A DNA stretch of 64,000 nt from Yersinia rochesterensis (GCF_003600645.1 NZ_CP032482.1:3906001-3970000), one strand, 5' to 3'. Counted from the stretch's first letter, positions 35,574 through 45,801 are shown. The notes: generated by a model not told the origin, from the letters alone. Numbers and translations: made by a program.

Positions 35574-36986
35574 ATGTTGATACTCAAAACACGAATAGGA
35601 AAAATGCTGCTTATCCTATTAATTGGGATAAGCATCTGGTTTAGCCCAGTACCAGAATCTGTTGACCCACGCGCCTGGCACCTCATGGCGGTCTTTGCCG
35701 CGACAGTGATTGGTGTGATTCTCTCACCTTATCCGTTAGGTGCCATGGCAGTATTCGGTCTGACAGCCGCCACCGCCACCGGCTTGCTGAGCATTAAAGA
35801 AGTGCTCGCTGGTTTTTCTGATCCCATCATCTGGATGATAGCCTGCGCTTTCTTTATCTCACGCAGTTTTATTAAAACAGGTTTTGGCCGCCGGGTCGGT
35901 TACTTATTTATCAGTAAGTTAGGCCATAGTTCATTGGGTCTGGCTTACGGTTTGGTGCTCACCGATTTACTGTTCGCACCCGCGATGCCATCTACTGCTG
36001 CTCGTTGTGGTGGCATCATTACACCGCTATTTCGCTCGATATCTGATGTATATGAATCAAACCCCGAGCAAAGCACTGAACGCAAAATCGGGGCTTTTTT
36101 GGTGCAATGTATCGTCCAGTGTAATGCCATTATTTGTGCCATGTTTCTGACGTCAATGGCCGGTAACCCGATGATAGGTAAGCTGGCTGGCGAGATGGGA
36201 ATAACCATTACCTGGGCCAGTTGGGCGCTGGCCGCGATTGTCCCGGGTTTAATCTCTCTCACGGTCATCCCATTGCTACTGTATCGCTTTTATCCGCCGG
36301 AATTGAAAAAAACCCCAGAAATGCGCGCACAGGCCATTGTAAAACTGAAGGAAATGGGGCGAATGAGCCGCAATGAATGGATCGTGTTATCAGTATTCAT
36401 TGGGCTGGTAACCCTGTGGGTGTGTGGCACTATGCTAAATATTGATGCCACCATAACCGCCTTTATTGGTCTGGCTATCTTGCTGCTGAGCGGCGTACTG
36501 ACTTGGGATGATGTCATTGCCGAGAAAGAAGCATGGCATACTATGATTTGGTTTGCGGTGCTGCTAACACTCGCTAGCCAACTGAATAAGCTGGGGTTTA
36601 TTCGCTGGTTTGGAGCCTCAATGGCAGGTTCGGTACAGGGCATGAATTGGGTACCGATGATGGGGATTCTACTGCTGGCGTACTATTACAGCCACTATAT
36701 GATGGCCAGCGCCATTGCCCATATCAGCGCCATGTATACGATTTTTGTTTCTATCACTATATCGGCAGGCGCACCGCCAATGCTGACAGGATTGGTGTTT
36801 GGCATGTTCAGTAACTTGTATATGGCGACCACACATTACTCCGGTGGCCCTGCTGCTATCCTATTTGGTTGCAACTTTATCCCCCTCACAACCTGGTGGA
36901 AAATCGGTTTTCTAATCAGTTTGGTGGTCATTCCTATCTGGCTAATTATCGGCAGCGTATGGTGGAAAGTATTGGGTTTCTGGTAA
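35574..36986 (+). CDS. DASS-family anion:sodium symporter (dicarboxylate-type)
   Basis: 470 residues, about 12 membrane segments, of the SLC13/DASS family (2-oxoglutarate/malate translocator, TtdT/CitT/YbhI group). The family motifs are present: LTDLLFAPAMPSTAARCGGI (first SNT-type loop) and MFSNLYMATTHYSGGPAAIL near the C-terminus. The substrate cannot be read from sequence; C4-dicarboxylates, tartrate or citrate are plausible. It stands alone, with no metabolic enzymes beside it to fix the substrate. Confidence 0.85.
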   Translation: MLILKTRIGKMLLILLIGISIWFSPVPESVDPRAWHLMAVFAATVIGVILSPYPLGAMAVFGLTAATATGLLSIKEVLAGFSDPIIWMIACAFFISRSFIKTGFGRRVGYLFISKLGHSSLGLAYGLVLTDLLFAPAMPSTAARCGGIITPLFRSISDVYESNPEQSTERKIGAFLVQCIVQCNAIICAMFLTSMAGNPMIGKLAGEMGITITWASWALAAIVPGLISLTVIPLLLYRFYPPELKKTPEMRAQAIVKLKEMGRMSRNEWIVLSVFIGLVTLWVCGTMLNIDATITAFIGLAILLLSGVLTWDDVIAEKEAWHTMIWFAVLLTLASQLNKLGFIRWFGASMAGSVQGMNWVPMMGILLLAYYYSHYMMASAIAHISAMYTIFVSITISAGAPPMLTGLVFGMFSNLYMATTHYSGGPAAILFGCNFIPLTTWWKIGFLISLVVIPIWLIIGSVWWKVLGFW

Positions 36987-37170
36987 GAAGACCAAACAGA
37001 TAACCGCACTGTTACACTGGCACGGTGTATAAACAACATCTTCGCCATCCATCTTTTTATATCATTTACCGTGATTATGATATAATTGATGGAAAGCTCA
37101 CCTCGCTTACCGATAGCCTCTCTTTTGTGACCATTCACTACGCGAACACCGCTTTTAATGTAAATATTGC

Positions 37171-37283
37171 GTCAATTATCGTATTCACGAAAACGATAAT
37201 TGACCTACGGTGTCTGAAGATATGTATCGCTATCGAGTTATATCCTTATGCGTTACAAGCTCGCACTTAACGCATAACGATAG
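37171..37283 (+). promoter_or_regulatory. Structured leader upstream of lpxP
   Basis: Two inverted repeats. First, GTCAATTATCG (37171-37181) / CGATAATTGAC (37194-37204), 11 bp perfect. Second, TTATGCGTTA (37246-37255) / TAACGCATAA (37268-37277), extended past a bulge by CTATCG (37230-37235) / CGATAG (37278-37283). The second ends seven bases before the start codon. The rest of the 36987-37290 gap has no gene. Confidence 0.55.
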
Positions 37284-37290
37284 AGTTCAT

Positions 37291-38211
37291 ATGATAAAAC
37301 CGCAGAAATTCCATATTTCACTGCTCCACCCGCGCTATTGGCTAACTTGGTTTGGCCTTGGTGTGCTATTTCTATTAGTCCAACTGCCCTACCCGCTGAT
37401 AAATAAATTGGGGATTTGGCTCGGACGTACCTCAATGCGCTTTCTCAAGCGACGGGTTTCCATCGCCCGACGTAACCTCGAACTGTGCTTCCCTGATATG
37501 GACAAAACCACCCTCGAGCAGACGATTGTGGGTAATTTTGAATCCTTGGGTATGGGGTTGCTGGAAACAGGTATGGCGTGGTTTTGGCCCGATGCGCGCG
37601 TCAAGCGCTGGTTTACCGTCTCCGGTCTGAATAACCTGAAAAAAGCGCAGGAAGGCAAACGCGGTGTCTTGGTGATTGGCGTACATTTTATGTCGCTGGA
37701 ACTGGGTGGCCGAGTCATGGGCCAATGCCAACCGATGATGGCAATGTACCGCCCACACAATAATAAAGTGATGGAATTAGTACAGACTTGGGGCCGAATG
37801 CGCTCCAATAAGGCGATGTTGGATCGTAAAGACCTACGCGGTATGGTGCACGCATTGAAGAAAGGTGAAGCCGTTTGGTTCGCCCCAGATCAAGATTACG
37901 GCCCGCGAGGCAGTGTTTTTGCACCCTTTTTTGCCGTTGATCAAGCCGCCACCACAAGCGGTACCTTTATGTTGGCCCGCCTGGCAAAACCGGCGTTGCT
38001 GCCATTAGTGTTACTGCGCAAAACAGATGGCAGCGGCTATGACCTGCTTATCCAACCAGCATTGGAAGATTATCCAATAGATGACGAATTAGCCGCCGCC
38101 CGTTACATGAATAAAGTGATTGAAAAAGAAATCATGCGCGCACCCGAGCAATATCTTTGGTTGCACCGCCGCTTTAAAACGCGCCCAGCGGGTGAAGCAT
38201 CACTCTATTAA
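37291..38211 (+). CDS. lpxP: Cold-type lipid A palmitoleoyl acyltransferase LpxP
   Basis: 306 residues. Transfers an unsaturated C16 acyl chain to lipid A at low temperature in place of laurate. Start MIKPQKFHISLLHPRYWLTW; the long upstream open extension (to 37210) is leader sequence. A membrane anchor lies at about 18-40, catalytic HX4E-type motif VGVHFMSLELGG (about 133-144) and WFAPDQDYGPRGSVFAPFF. It is closer to LpxP than LpxL (HPRYWLTWFGLGVL, FKTRPAGEASLY ending). Convergent with the PqaA-like gene; terminator at 38228. Confidence 0.9.
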   Translation: MIKPQKFHISLLHPRYWLTWFGLGVLFLLVQLPYPLINKLGIWLGRTSMRFLKRRVSIARRNLELCFPDMDKTTLEQTIVGNFESLGMGLLETGMAWFWPDARVKRWFTVSGLNNLKKAQEGKRGVLVIGVHFMSLELGGRVMGQCQPMMAMYRPHNNKVMELVQTWGRMRSNKAMLDRKDLRGMVHALKKGEAVWFAPDQDYGPRGSVFAPFFAVDQAATTSGTFMLARLAKPALLPLVLLRKTDGSGYDLLIQPALEDYPIDDELAAARYMNKVIEKEIMRAPEQYLWLHRRFKTRPAGEASLY

Positions 38212-38227
38212 GCACAGCATAAATATG

Positions 38228-38256
38228 AAAAACCCGGCATTCACCGGGTTTTTTAT
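38228..38256 (+). terminator. Bidirectional terminator after lpxP
   Basis: AAAAACCCGG-CATTCA-CCGGGTTTTTT between the convergent genes lpxP and the PqaA-like gene. Confidence 0.85.
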
Positions 38257-38276
38257 TATCTAAAATTGCCCCAATG

Positions 38277-39821
38277 CTATTTGTTTACCACTGTATTTTC
38301 TGTTTCCACTGGACTGTTTGTGGACTCAGTGTCTTCTATTACTTCGGCCTGACGCCCCTCCAACGTTTTGCAAGCAGTCCCGATGGTAGGTGGTGCCGAC
38401 GTCGGGAAACTCTCTTTCGGCAAGATATATACCGGTGTCGTGGCCACGAAGCCATCACTGAAAGTGGCCTCAATAAAAGTCGCCTGCCAGCCGGAAGCTG
38501 GTGTAATAAACGCAATTTCAATGGTATTTTCCGGTGTTACCGCCAGTGGGAATTCGGCGTAGCGCACATCACAGGCATAGCGGAAATCCCGCGCATCATT
38601 ATTTGCCGCAGCCCATAGCAGCACTTTATTCGGCGTCTCGGACAGCGTTACCTTCATTGTTTGCACCTTTTCTTTCATTCCGATGCTGACATCCACTTGC
38701 GGCAAGGCAGTGGATTGCCGTAGGCGATTAACCAAGGGAATCAAAGACTGTTCGCTGAAAGCCTTAATACCATAGTGGCTGGAATTGGGTGCCACCCTCA
38801 AGACTTTTTCACCCGGTAATTTATCGTAATAAAAATCTGTATTATCAGGCACATAAAAATCGTCGCCACTGGCATTGATAATATATTTAGGAATACTCAG
38901 CCGGGATTGATACTCAGTTCCCATATATTGCATGGGATCAATAATCTGCATCAATTTAGAAAAGCCGACAGTCTCCAACTTTTTATCAATTTCGTCCTGA
39001 TAATAAGGGGCGAAAGCAATGGGCCAGTTCCCACCATAAGATTTATACATATGTTCCAATGCAGCGCGGGTATCAAGCAGATCAATAACAAAGGGCACCA
39101 TGGCCACAACCCGGGTATCAGCAAGCGACGTGAGCCAGGTTGTCCAGCCCCGTTTGGATAAGCCGGTGACAATAAAACTGTCTAATGCTTTTTCCGGCAA
39201 AGCTTGTTGGGCTAGGGTCATGACCTGAGAAACTGCCGCCGCCATGGGGACGTGCAAGGGCAAGGTAGAACGAGACTCCGGTGCATCCATAAATAAAGTC
39301 CAGCTACGGGCGACACTGTAATCCTCCTTGCGTGGTACACCATCCTGTTGATATTCAAGATATTGATTGGGAATAGTGCTGATTGATATCACCACGGTAT
39401 TCGTTTCCCGGGCAATATTTTTTAATGAGTCGATGGAGAAATCAGTCGGGCCAGAGGCAGGAACCGTGCTGGTTGCGTGGTTAATACCATTATTAATAAC
39501 AACCAAACCTTGCGTCGAGGTACTGTCACTTGGAATAAAGATCTCAACCTCATGCTGCCAGGCAGCAGGGGAGACCAAATTCTCAGGTGCCCACTGTTGA
39601 GAAGTCAGTTGGTAACGACGCCATTCTAGCCCCGGTAAATCCTCCTGACTCAGCAAATTGTAAATAAGCGGCTCGCTGGACAATTTATCCTTATAACAGG
39701 ATAAAACCTGAGAAAAATCCGTATTGCTGCATTTTGTTGTTTCGACATCCGCTTGTGCCAGACAACTGGCGGTGAACAACCAGGGTAACCCACAAATCAA
39801 AGCCGTTAAATAATGAGGCAT
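38277..39821 (-). CDS. PqaA-like PhoPQ-activated pathogenicity-related protein
   Basis: 514 residues from MPHYLTALICGLPWLFTASC, preceded by AAGGAAAGGG; the open upstream extension (to 39911) is rejected. A cleavable signal peptide ends near CLAQA, so it is exported. It is an alpha/beta-hydrolase-like PhoPQ-related family member with a nucleophile-elbow-like FIVTGLSKRGWTTWL. In Salmonella PqaA is PhoP-controlled and linked to antimicrobial peptide resistance; substrate unknown. C-terminal beta domain about 380-490. Confidence 0.82.
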   Translation of the reverse strand: MPHYLTALICGLPWLFTASCLAQADVETTKCSNTDFSQVLSCYKDKLSSEPLIYNLLSQEDLPGLEWRRYQLTSQQWAPENLVSPAAWQHEVEIFIPSDSTSTQGLVVINNGINHATSTVPASGPTDFSIDSLKNIARETNTVVISISTIPNQYLEYQQDGVPRKEDYSVARSWTLFMDAPESRSTLPLHVPMAAAVSQVMTLAQQALPEKALDSFIVTGLSKRGWTTWLTSLADTRVVAMVPFVIDLLDTRAALEHMYKSYGGNWPIAFAPYYQDEIDKKLETVGFSKLMQIIDPMQYMGTEYQSRLSIPKYIINASGDDFYVPDNTDFYYDKLPGEKVLRVAPNSSHYGIKAFSEQSLIPLVNRLRQSTALPQVDVSIGMKEKVQTMKVTLSETPNKVLLWAAANNDARDFRYACDVRYAEFPLAVTPENTIEIAFITPASGWQATFIEATFSDGFVATTPVYILPKESFPTSAPPTIGTACKTLEGRQAEVIEDTESTNSPVETENTVVNK

Positions 39822-40074
39822 AATCCCTTTCCTTTTATCTAATATACGAGGTAAAAACTTTCTCAGAGGAATTAGATAACGAATTGGGAATTCAAAAAAT
39901 CCGAATTTCACCGGTATATGCAGTTTTTTATATTACTACCCTGATAAAATATGGGCCGCAATATCATTCAACCTTTCTGTTTATATGGCTATTTTATACA
40001 TCGCAGGAAATTATTGAGTAAACATCAGTGATTTTGGCACCGATTATTCACTCATCCAGAATGCGTTATTATCA

Positions 40075-40764
40075 TTACCACAGAACATGGCCAATCAGCG
40101 GTGCGCTGATGACTGTAATAATACCGGCCAGCATCATCACCAAGCTGGATACTACGCCCTCTTGTTGCCCCATTTCATAGGCTTTGGCAGTACCCGCCCC
40201 GTGAGAGGAGGCCCCAAGGCCCGCGCCTTTTGCCAATCCGCTGCGCACAGAAAGGCGCAGAAACAGCAAATCCCCGACCGCCATGCCGAAGACCCCGGTA
40301 ATCACCACAAACAGCGCGACTAAGTCCGGCTGCCCGCCCAACTGCTTTGCGGCTTCCAGGGCAAAAGGTGTGGTAATCGAGCGCACCGCTAAACTGCGCT
40401 GCACTTCTTCCGAGAGAGTTAATAACTTCGCCAGCCACACCGAACTGACTACCGCCACAGTAATCGCGGTGATAACGCCCGCAGTGAGAGACAACCAGTG
40501 ACGGCGGATAATCGACAGATTCTCATAAACCGGCACAGCAAACGCGATAGTCGCCGGCCCCAAAAGCCACAGTAACCAATGCGTCTCACCAATATAATCC
40601 TGATAAGAGATATGGGTGACCACCAGCAGCAACACCAGCACCATCGGGGTTAACACCAAGGGCATCAGCAGCAATGACCGGCGGCGGCGATAGAGTTTTT
40701 TGTTGGCAAAGTAAAGTATCAGTGTTGCCAGGAAACACGCGATGCTGATAATAAAATCATTCAT
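40075..40764 (-). CDS. CidB/LrgB family membrane protein
   Basis: 229 residues, about seven membrane segments, LrgB fold. Start MNDFIISIACFLATLILYFA; the open upstream part overlaps the cidA-like gene further and is rejected. Family core VRSITTPFALEAAKQLGG and GASSHGAGTAKAYEMG are present. The partner of the CidA-like holin-type protein (8-bp overlap). Cid/Lrg systems affect murein hydrolase activity, cell lysis and, in other bacteria, pyruvate or organic acid transport under fermentation. Confidence 0.85.
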   Translation of the reverse strand: MNDFIISIACFLATLILYFANKKLYRRRRSLLLMPLVLTPMVLVLLLVVTHISYQDYIGETHWLLWLLGPATIAFAVPVYENLSIIRRHWLSLTAGVITAITVAVVSSVWLAKLLTLSEEVQRSLAVRSITTPFALEAAKQLGGQPDLVALFVVITGVFGMAVGDLLFLRLSVRSGLAKGAGLGASSHGAGTAKAYEMGQQEGVVSSLVMMLAGIITVISAPLIGHVLW

Positions 40765-41182
40765 GATGATTAGACTTGCGGCGTTGCAGCCACACCTCAA
40801 AACGGTAAACCCGGTCAACCACTAAGCCCGTCGCCGCGAGTGTCAGTGTGGTACTGACCGCGATAACAGCAAAAATTTTCCAACCATCTACCATAATTAA
40901 TTGCGCGTAATTCACCACCGCCACCACTGCAGGAACAAAGAACAGCAGCATTTCAGCCAACAGCCAGCGCGAACCGGCTTGAACCCAACGCACCGGCAGA
41001 ATCCGCAGCATAATCATAGCCAGCAGCAATAACATGCCGACGATATTGGCGGGCAACGGCAGGTGAAAGAGACTCACCAGTTGGTCAGCAATAATAAACA
41101 GCCCGGCATACAGCGCCACCTGAACCGGCACTTGTAAACGCGAGAGAACAGACGGCGCAAAACTGCGTAACGCCAATGACAT
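40757..41182 (-). CDS. CidA/LrgA family holin-like protein
   Basis: 141 residues with four membrane segments, LrgA family: IADQLVSLFHLPLPANIVGM is the signature, and the cytoplasmic tail is RVYRFEVWLQRRKSNHHE. Overlaps cidB-like gene by 8 bp, one operon. A LysR gene diverges 140 bp upstream, the same arrangement as cidR-cidAB, so control by that regulator is likely. Confidence 0.85.
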   Translation of the reverse strand: MSLALRSFAPSVLSRLQVPVQVALYAGLFIIADQLVSLFHLPLPANIVGMLLLLAMIMLRILPVRWVQAGSRWLLAEMLLFFVPAVVAVVNYAQLIMVDGWKIFAVIAVSTTLTLAATGLVVDRVYRFEVWLQRRKSNHHE

Positions 41183-41322
41183 GAGAAACCCCAGTGGGAA
41201 ATTTTACCAGTGCTCAGTATAGGCCGCAGGAAACCTTGCGAAAAATGAATTAAAATCATTGGAATCATGCCTAAATGGCATACTTTGCACCGCCACTCTC
41301 TCACTCATTGATAGGAAAGCTG

Positions 41323-42249
41323 ATGGATATCAGAACATTGCGTTATTTCGTCGAAGTGGTGCGCCAGCAAAGCTTCACTCGGGCGGCGGAGAAACTTTTT
41401 GTCACCCAGCCCACCATCAGCAAAATGCTACGCAATTTGGAAAATGAATTGGAGTGCAGTTTACTGACTCGTGAAGGGCGACGCCTGCATTTGACTGACA
41501 GCGGGCAGGCGGTTTATCAGCGCGGACTGGCTATTCTCGACCAATTTCAACAGTTGGAAGCGGAGCTGGAAGACATCAGTTCATTGAAGAAAGGCAAGTT
41601 ACGGCTGGGCATTCCGCCGATGGTCGGCACGCAAATGGCGGTACTTATCAGTGAATTTCGCCGAAGTTACCCCGGTATTGAGCTACAAATTGCCGAATTT
41701 GGTGGTTTGACCGTGCAACAAGCGGTGTTATCCGGTGAGCTTGATTTAGCCCTGACCGCCCTTCCTGCAGATATCAATTTGCCGCTGACATCATTGCCGC
41801 TGTTCAGCCACCCACTGTGTGTGGTGGTGCCGCGCACTGCATTTTGGCTTAACCGTACCACCATTAGTATTCCTGAGTTGGCGGACCTTCCCATCCTGAT
41901 TTATAACGAAGATTTCGCCCTTTACCGCCAGTTAATGGATGCTTTTACCACCGGTGGTTTTACGCCCCAAATCGCCGTGCGTAGCGGTCAATGGGACTTT
42001 CTCGCCGCCATGGTGCAAGCCAATATTGGTATCGCCATTCTGCCGGAACCTATTTGCCAGCGGCTGGATAAAAACGCGCTGTTATGGCTACCATTAGAAC
42101 CGCTGATGCCCTGGCAGTTAGGATTGATATGGCGTCAAGGAAGTTATCTTTCTCACAGCGCTCAAGCATGGATTAGCCGCTGCCGTGAATTTTGGCCCAA
42201 TGGTTCATTGGTTGAAATAAAACCGGCCACTGATGAGTCACCGGTTTAA
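41323..42249 (+). CDS. LysR-type regulator, CidR-like
   Basis: 308 residues from MDIRTLRYFVEVVRQQSFTR; the open extension upstream is leader. N-terminal winged helix-turn-helix (AAEKLFVTQPTISKMLRNLE), C-terminal effector-binding fold from about residue 90. It diverges from the cidA/cidB-like genes, matching CidR, which activates cidAB in response to acetate or weak acid in other bacteria. The 41183-41322 gap should carry its binding site. Confidence 0.85.
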   Translation: MDIRTLRYFVEVVRQQSFTRAAEKLFVTQPTISKMLRNLENELECSLLTREGRRLHLTDSGQAVYQRGLAILDQFQQLEAELEDISSLKKGKLRLGIPPMVGTQMAVLISEFRRSYPGIELQIAEFGGLTVQQAVLSGELDLALTALPADINLPLTSLPLFSHPLCVVVPRTAFWLNRTTISIPELADLPILIYNEDFALYRQLMDAFTTGGFTPQIAVRSGQWDFLAAMVQANIGIAILPEPICQRLDKNALLWLPLEPLMPWQLGLIWRQGSYLSHSAQAWISRCREFWPNGSLVEIKPATDESPV

Positions 42250-42255
42250 GGCGAA

Positions 42256-43905
42256 TTAACCTTCTTTTTCGATTAACAGCGCTTCCAGTAAATCTAAATC
42301 ATGCAGCAATTTTTGCAGGGTTTCGTTGCTGATTTTCTGCGTAGCGCGCAAGTGATACAGCTCGCCACGTTCGGCCCGCAGCGCAGTTAAGCGGAAACGC
42401 CGCTCCAGATTTTCTATCAATAACCTGTTCTCGATTTCATCTTTGCTACCAGTTCGCCGTCGCAGAGTACCAATCACCCGTGAACTGACTTCTTTCAGTA
42501 ATTCAGGGTCGATATTCTCCTCACTGCTGGCGGCCAGGCGCTCTTCCATCTTATTCAAGCTGACAATCGCCACCTCCGCCGCCGCCGCCCGCGCCAAACG
42601 AATTTCTTCGCGGCTGGCACTTTTATCGGCCATCACTACACCGCGCAGCAATGGTGGCAAAGCAATGACCCCGACAATGACTGATAGCAAAATCACGCCG
42701 GTGGCGATAAATACCAATTGGTAACGGGATGGGAAAGCCGAGCCATCACTGAGGAATAACGGAATGGACAGCACACCGGCCAATGTAATTGCCCCGCGCA
42801 CCCCGGCGAACGAAGCAACCCATAGCTCGCGGGTGGTGTAATTGCCAAATTCCAATGGCCGCTTGGTCAACACTCGCTTGCTGATTTTCTTCATCGACCA
42901 CAACCAGCTAAACCGCAGCACCAGCAAGGCACCATAAATGATGGCGACATCGGCGAACAGGTTCCAGGTTTGAATCGTCGGGTCCAGTTCGGCCTGCACG
43001 ATCGAGGTTTCCAGAATGCCCGGTAATTGCAGGCCCAGCAGGATAAACACCATGCCGTTAAACACAAATTCTAGCATCGACCATACACTGTCGGCGCGTA
43101 ACCGCATGGTCAGTGGCGCGTTACGGATCACGCCAGACTGACTGATGGTCATCCCCGCAGCCACCGCAGCCAAAATGCCGGAAACCCCAATATGCTCGGC
43201 AATCAAGTAAGAGGCGAACGGCAACAGCAGCAGCAAGACGATTTGTGTTGCCGGGTCATCACCACTCCAGCGGCTCATCAAACGCAGCGATTTACTGTAT
43301 AGCCAGGTAACAGCCACACCGGCCAACAGCCCACCAATCGCCACTTTCAGGAATTCTAGCGTCGCGCCGGAAACCGTAAACACCATGGTGCCCATCGCCA
43401 CGGCAATGGCAAATTTCAGCGCCACCAGACCGGAAGCATCATTCATCAATGCCTCCCCTTCCAGTACGCCCATAATCGATTTAGGTATGCGCCCTTTCCC
43501 CACAATACCGGACAACGCCACCGCATCAGTTGGCGACAATACCGCCGCCAGCGCAAAGGCGGCGACCAGCGGAATACCCGGCACCATCCAGTAAATCAGG
43601 TAGCCGACGCCCACAATCGTGACCAACACCAAAGCCAGGGCTAGACCAAATATTTCCCGCCCATGGTGGATAAATTCCCGTGTCGGTGTTTTCCAGCCGT
43701 CAGCAAATAACAGCGGCGGAATAAACAGCACCAAGAATAATTCAGGGTCAAAATCAACATGCAAACCAAAGTGGGGGAAAGCCAATAAGGCACCAAAAAC
43801 AATCTGCATTAATGGGAGAGGGATTTGAAACGGCAACATCCGGGTGACGACGCCGGAAAGCGACACCACCAAAATCAGGATGAGGATTGTAAAAAAGATT
43901 TCCAT
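42256..43905 (-). CDS. yjcE: CPA1 sodium/proton antiporter YjcE
   Basis: 549 residues, about 12 membrane segments and a cytoplasmic C-terminal tail (about 420-549). CPA1 family: ion-site region LSPTDAVALSGIVGKGRIPK and GEALMNDASGLVALK. Length equals E. coli YjcE. It lies next to ghxP, the yjcD-yjcE pair of E. coli. Convergent with the LysR gene with only six bases between stops. Confidence 0.92.
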   Translation of the reverse strand: MEIFFTILILILVVSLSGVVTRMLPFQIPLPLMQIVFGALLAFPHFGLHVDFDPELFLVLFIPPLLFADGWKTPTREFIHHGREIFGLALALVLVTIVGVGYLIYWMVPGIPLVAAFALAAVLSPTDAVALSGIVGKGRIPKSIMGVLEGEALMNDASGLVALKFAIAVAMGTMVFTVSGATLEFLKVAIGGLLAGVAVTWLYSKSLRLMSRWSGDDPATQIVLLLLLPFASYLIAEHIGVSGILAAVAAGMTISQSGVIRNAPLTMRLRADSVWSMLEFVFNGMVFILLGLQLPGILETSIVQAELDPTIQTWNLFADVAIIYGALLVLRFSWLWSMKKISKRVLTKRPLEFGNYTTRELWVASFAGVRGAITLAGVLSIPLFLSDGSAFPSRYQLVFIATGVILLSVIVGVIALPPLLRGVVMADKSASREEIRLARAAAAEVAIVSLNKMEERLAASSEENIDPELLKEVSSRVIGTLRRRTGSKDEIENRLLIENLERRFRLTALRAERGELYHLRATQKISNETLQKLLHDLDLLEALLIEKEG

Positions 43906-44081
43906 GCTTTCCTTAGACTCGACTCAACTTAATTTATCTCAACTTAAAACCTGAGCGCCCCCCCATAGACAGGGCCGAAGCGTAGCTTTTGATAGTAGAT
44001 CAATTTTTTGCGCAGCGGGGAAAAAAATCGGTAATTGATGGCAGGAAAAACAAAGAAAATAGGGATATTAGTCTGGTGACA

Positions 44082-44108
44082 ATATTGGGGGCAGGATACC
44101 CCCAATAT
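44082..44108 (-). terminator. Hairpin after ghxP
   Basis: ATATTGGGGG-CAGGATA-CCCCCAATAT, 10-bp perfect stem, nine bases past the ghxP stop; no long T tract. Confidence 0.55.
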
Positions 44109-44116
44109 CAGAGAGC

Positions 44117-45484
44117 TTAGATTGCCCAGCCACCAGCATAGAATGCCACCAGCGCAACCGCGATAATCACGGTGCCGAGGTTCAATTTACGCCATTCACC
44201 AGAGAAAATGCGGCCAATCACCAGTGAACTGAAGCCCAGCATAATACCGGTGACGATATTACAAGTCAGCACGATAAACACCGCGCAGAGTAGGCCGGAC
44301 ATTGCATCAACGAAATCTTCGAAATCCAATTTAGCGACATTGCTCAACATCAACAAACCGACATACATCAGCGCAGGTGCCGTCGCATATGCCGGAACCA
44401 AATAGGAAAGCGGAGAAAGGAACAGCATAAACAGGAACAAAATACCGACGACAGTGGCCGTCATACCGGTTTTGCCGCCAGCCGCCGTGCCAGCAGCGGA
44501 TTCAATGTAAACTGCCGCTGGTGCCGCGCCGACCAAACCGGCGAAGATGCTGCTGACCGAGTCAGAGGTCAGCGCTTTGCCGCCACTGATAATCTGGCCG
44601 TCTTTATCCAGCAAGTTGGCTTGCCCAGCTACCGCGCGAATGGTGCCGGTAGCATCAAAGACTGCCGTCATCACCAACGCCAACACACTTGGCAGCACCA
44701 CAGGATTCAGTGCGCCCATGATATCAAGACTGAAAATCAATGAGTTACCGTTAGCATCTGCCAGGCTTGGCATGGCAAACAGCCCTTGGTAAGTCACACT
44801 TGGGTCAAAAATCAGGCCGATAATTGAGATGGCAATAATCACCAACAGAATACCACCCGGTACCCGCAGTTTTTCCAGCCCGAAAATCACCGCCAAGCCC
44901 AATAACGTCATAATAACCGGGAAAGAAGTAAAAGCGCCCAGCGCGACTGGCAAACCTTCAATCGGGTTTTTGATTACCAAGCCGACACCATTCGCGGCAA
45001 TGAGCAGCAAAAACAAACCAATACCAATGCCGGTACCGTGTGCTACGCCCATCGGCAAGTTACGCAATATCCACGAGCGGATACCGGTGACGGAGATAAT
45101 AGTAAACAGCACGCCCATCAGGAATACCGCGCCCAAGGCGACAGGAATACTGATATGCTGGCCCAATACCAAGCTAAATGCTGTAAACGCCGTCAATGAG
45201 ATGGCGCAGCCAATGGCCATTGGCAAATTCGCCCACAACCCCATCAACAAAGAACCCAAGCCAGCAACCAGACAGGTAGCAACAAACACTGCGGTTGGGG
45301 GGAAGCCCGCTTTACCTAACATACTCGGCACAACAATGACCGAATAAACCATGGCAAGAAAAGTCGTCAGGCCAGCCAGCACTTCCTGGCGTACATTACT
45401 GCCACGTTCACTAAGCTTGAAAAACGCATCAAGCGAACCTTTTGGCTTGACTGCCTGGTTCCCCTGAGGATTGGTGCTAGACAT
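44117..45484 (-). CDS. ghxP: Guanine/hypoxanthine permease GhxP
   Basis: 455 residues, about 13-14 membrane segments, AzgA-like NCS2 purine permease. The start [20 protein letters not shown] is followed by [20 protein letters not shown]. Motifs [17 protein letters not shown] and [17 protein letters not shown] lie in the substrate region. Synteny with yjcE identifies it as GhxP (YjcD) rather than GhxQ or AdeP. Upstream DNA has PurR-like sites. Confidence 0.88.
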   Translation of the reverse strand: MSSTNPQGNQAVKPKGSLDAFFKLSERGSNVRQEVLAGLTTFLAMVYSVIVVPSMLGKAGFPPTAVFVATCLVAGLGSLLMGLWANLPMAIGCAISLTAFTAFSLVLGQHISIPVALGAVFLMGVLFTIISVTGIRSWILRNLPMGVAHGTGIGIGLFLLLIAANGVGLVIKNPIEGLPVALGAFTSFPVIMTLLGLAVIFGLEKLRVPGGILLVIIAISIIGLIFDPSVTYQGLFAMPSLADANGNSLIFSLDIMGALNPVVLPSVLALVMTAVFDATGTIRAVAGQANLLDKDGQIISGGKALTSDSVSSIFAGLVGAAPAAVYIESAAGTAAGGKTGMTATVVGILFLFMLFLSPLSYLVPAYATAPALMYVGLLMLSNVAKLDFEDFVDAMSGLLCAVFIVLTCNIVTGIMLGFSSLVIGRIFSGEWRKLNLGTVIIAVALVAFYAGGWAI

Positions 45485-45540
45485 GGTTATGTCCCCTGTG
45501 TGTCATTTTAAAGTAGTCAGCAAGCCCGCGCCCTTTCCAA

Positions 45541-45801
45541 ACGTAATCGTTTCCGTCTCTGCCGATTAACTCGTCAATTCTCCCAACGCCGATATGACGG
45601 AGAAAATAGCAAACGATTAGCTGGAAACACGCATGACTGAAAAAAAATCGAAGAAAAACTACAATAAGCGTCATTGTTGCAGGCAGTTTGGACGCGGCCA
45701 GCGCGCAAAAACCGGAGCGTACACTCGGTACGTGAGGATTTTTAGCACTGCCCAAGTTCAAAATGGCAAATAAAATAGCCTTATTGTAAGGCAAACGATT
45801 A
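45541..45801 (-). promoter_or_regulatory. PurR-box-like sites upstream of ghxP
   Basis: ACGTAATCGTTTCCGT (45541-45556) matches the PurR consensus ACGCAAACGTTTGCGT at 13 of 16. The core AAACGATTA recurs at 45611-45619 and 45793-45801. PurR control would suit a purine permease. The 45485-45903 gap holds no gene. Confidence 0.45.
45672..45778. repeat. Candidate dispersed intergenic repeat
   Basis: GC-rich block GCAGTTTGGACGCGGCC..GGAGCGTACACTCGGTACGT..GCACTGCCCAAGTTC in an otherwise AT-rich gap. The wording matches repeats I remember from Yersinia and Serratia intergenic DNA; only one copy is in this window. Confidence 0.35.

Noticed and set aside
37025..37270. 81-codon plus-strand open frame before lpxP
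   Set aside because: Low-complexity AT-rich translation overlapping the structured lpxP leader; no family pattern.
45477..45794. 105-codon minus-strand open frame upstream of ghxP
   Set aside because: It covers the PurR-like sites and a repeat-like block, has no protein-family pattern, and its segments resemble spurious translations of dispersed repeats.
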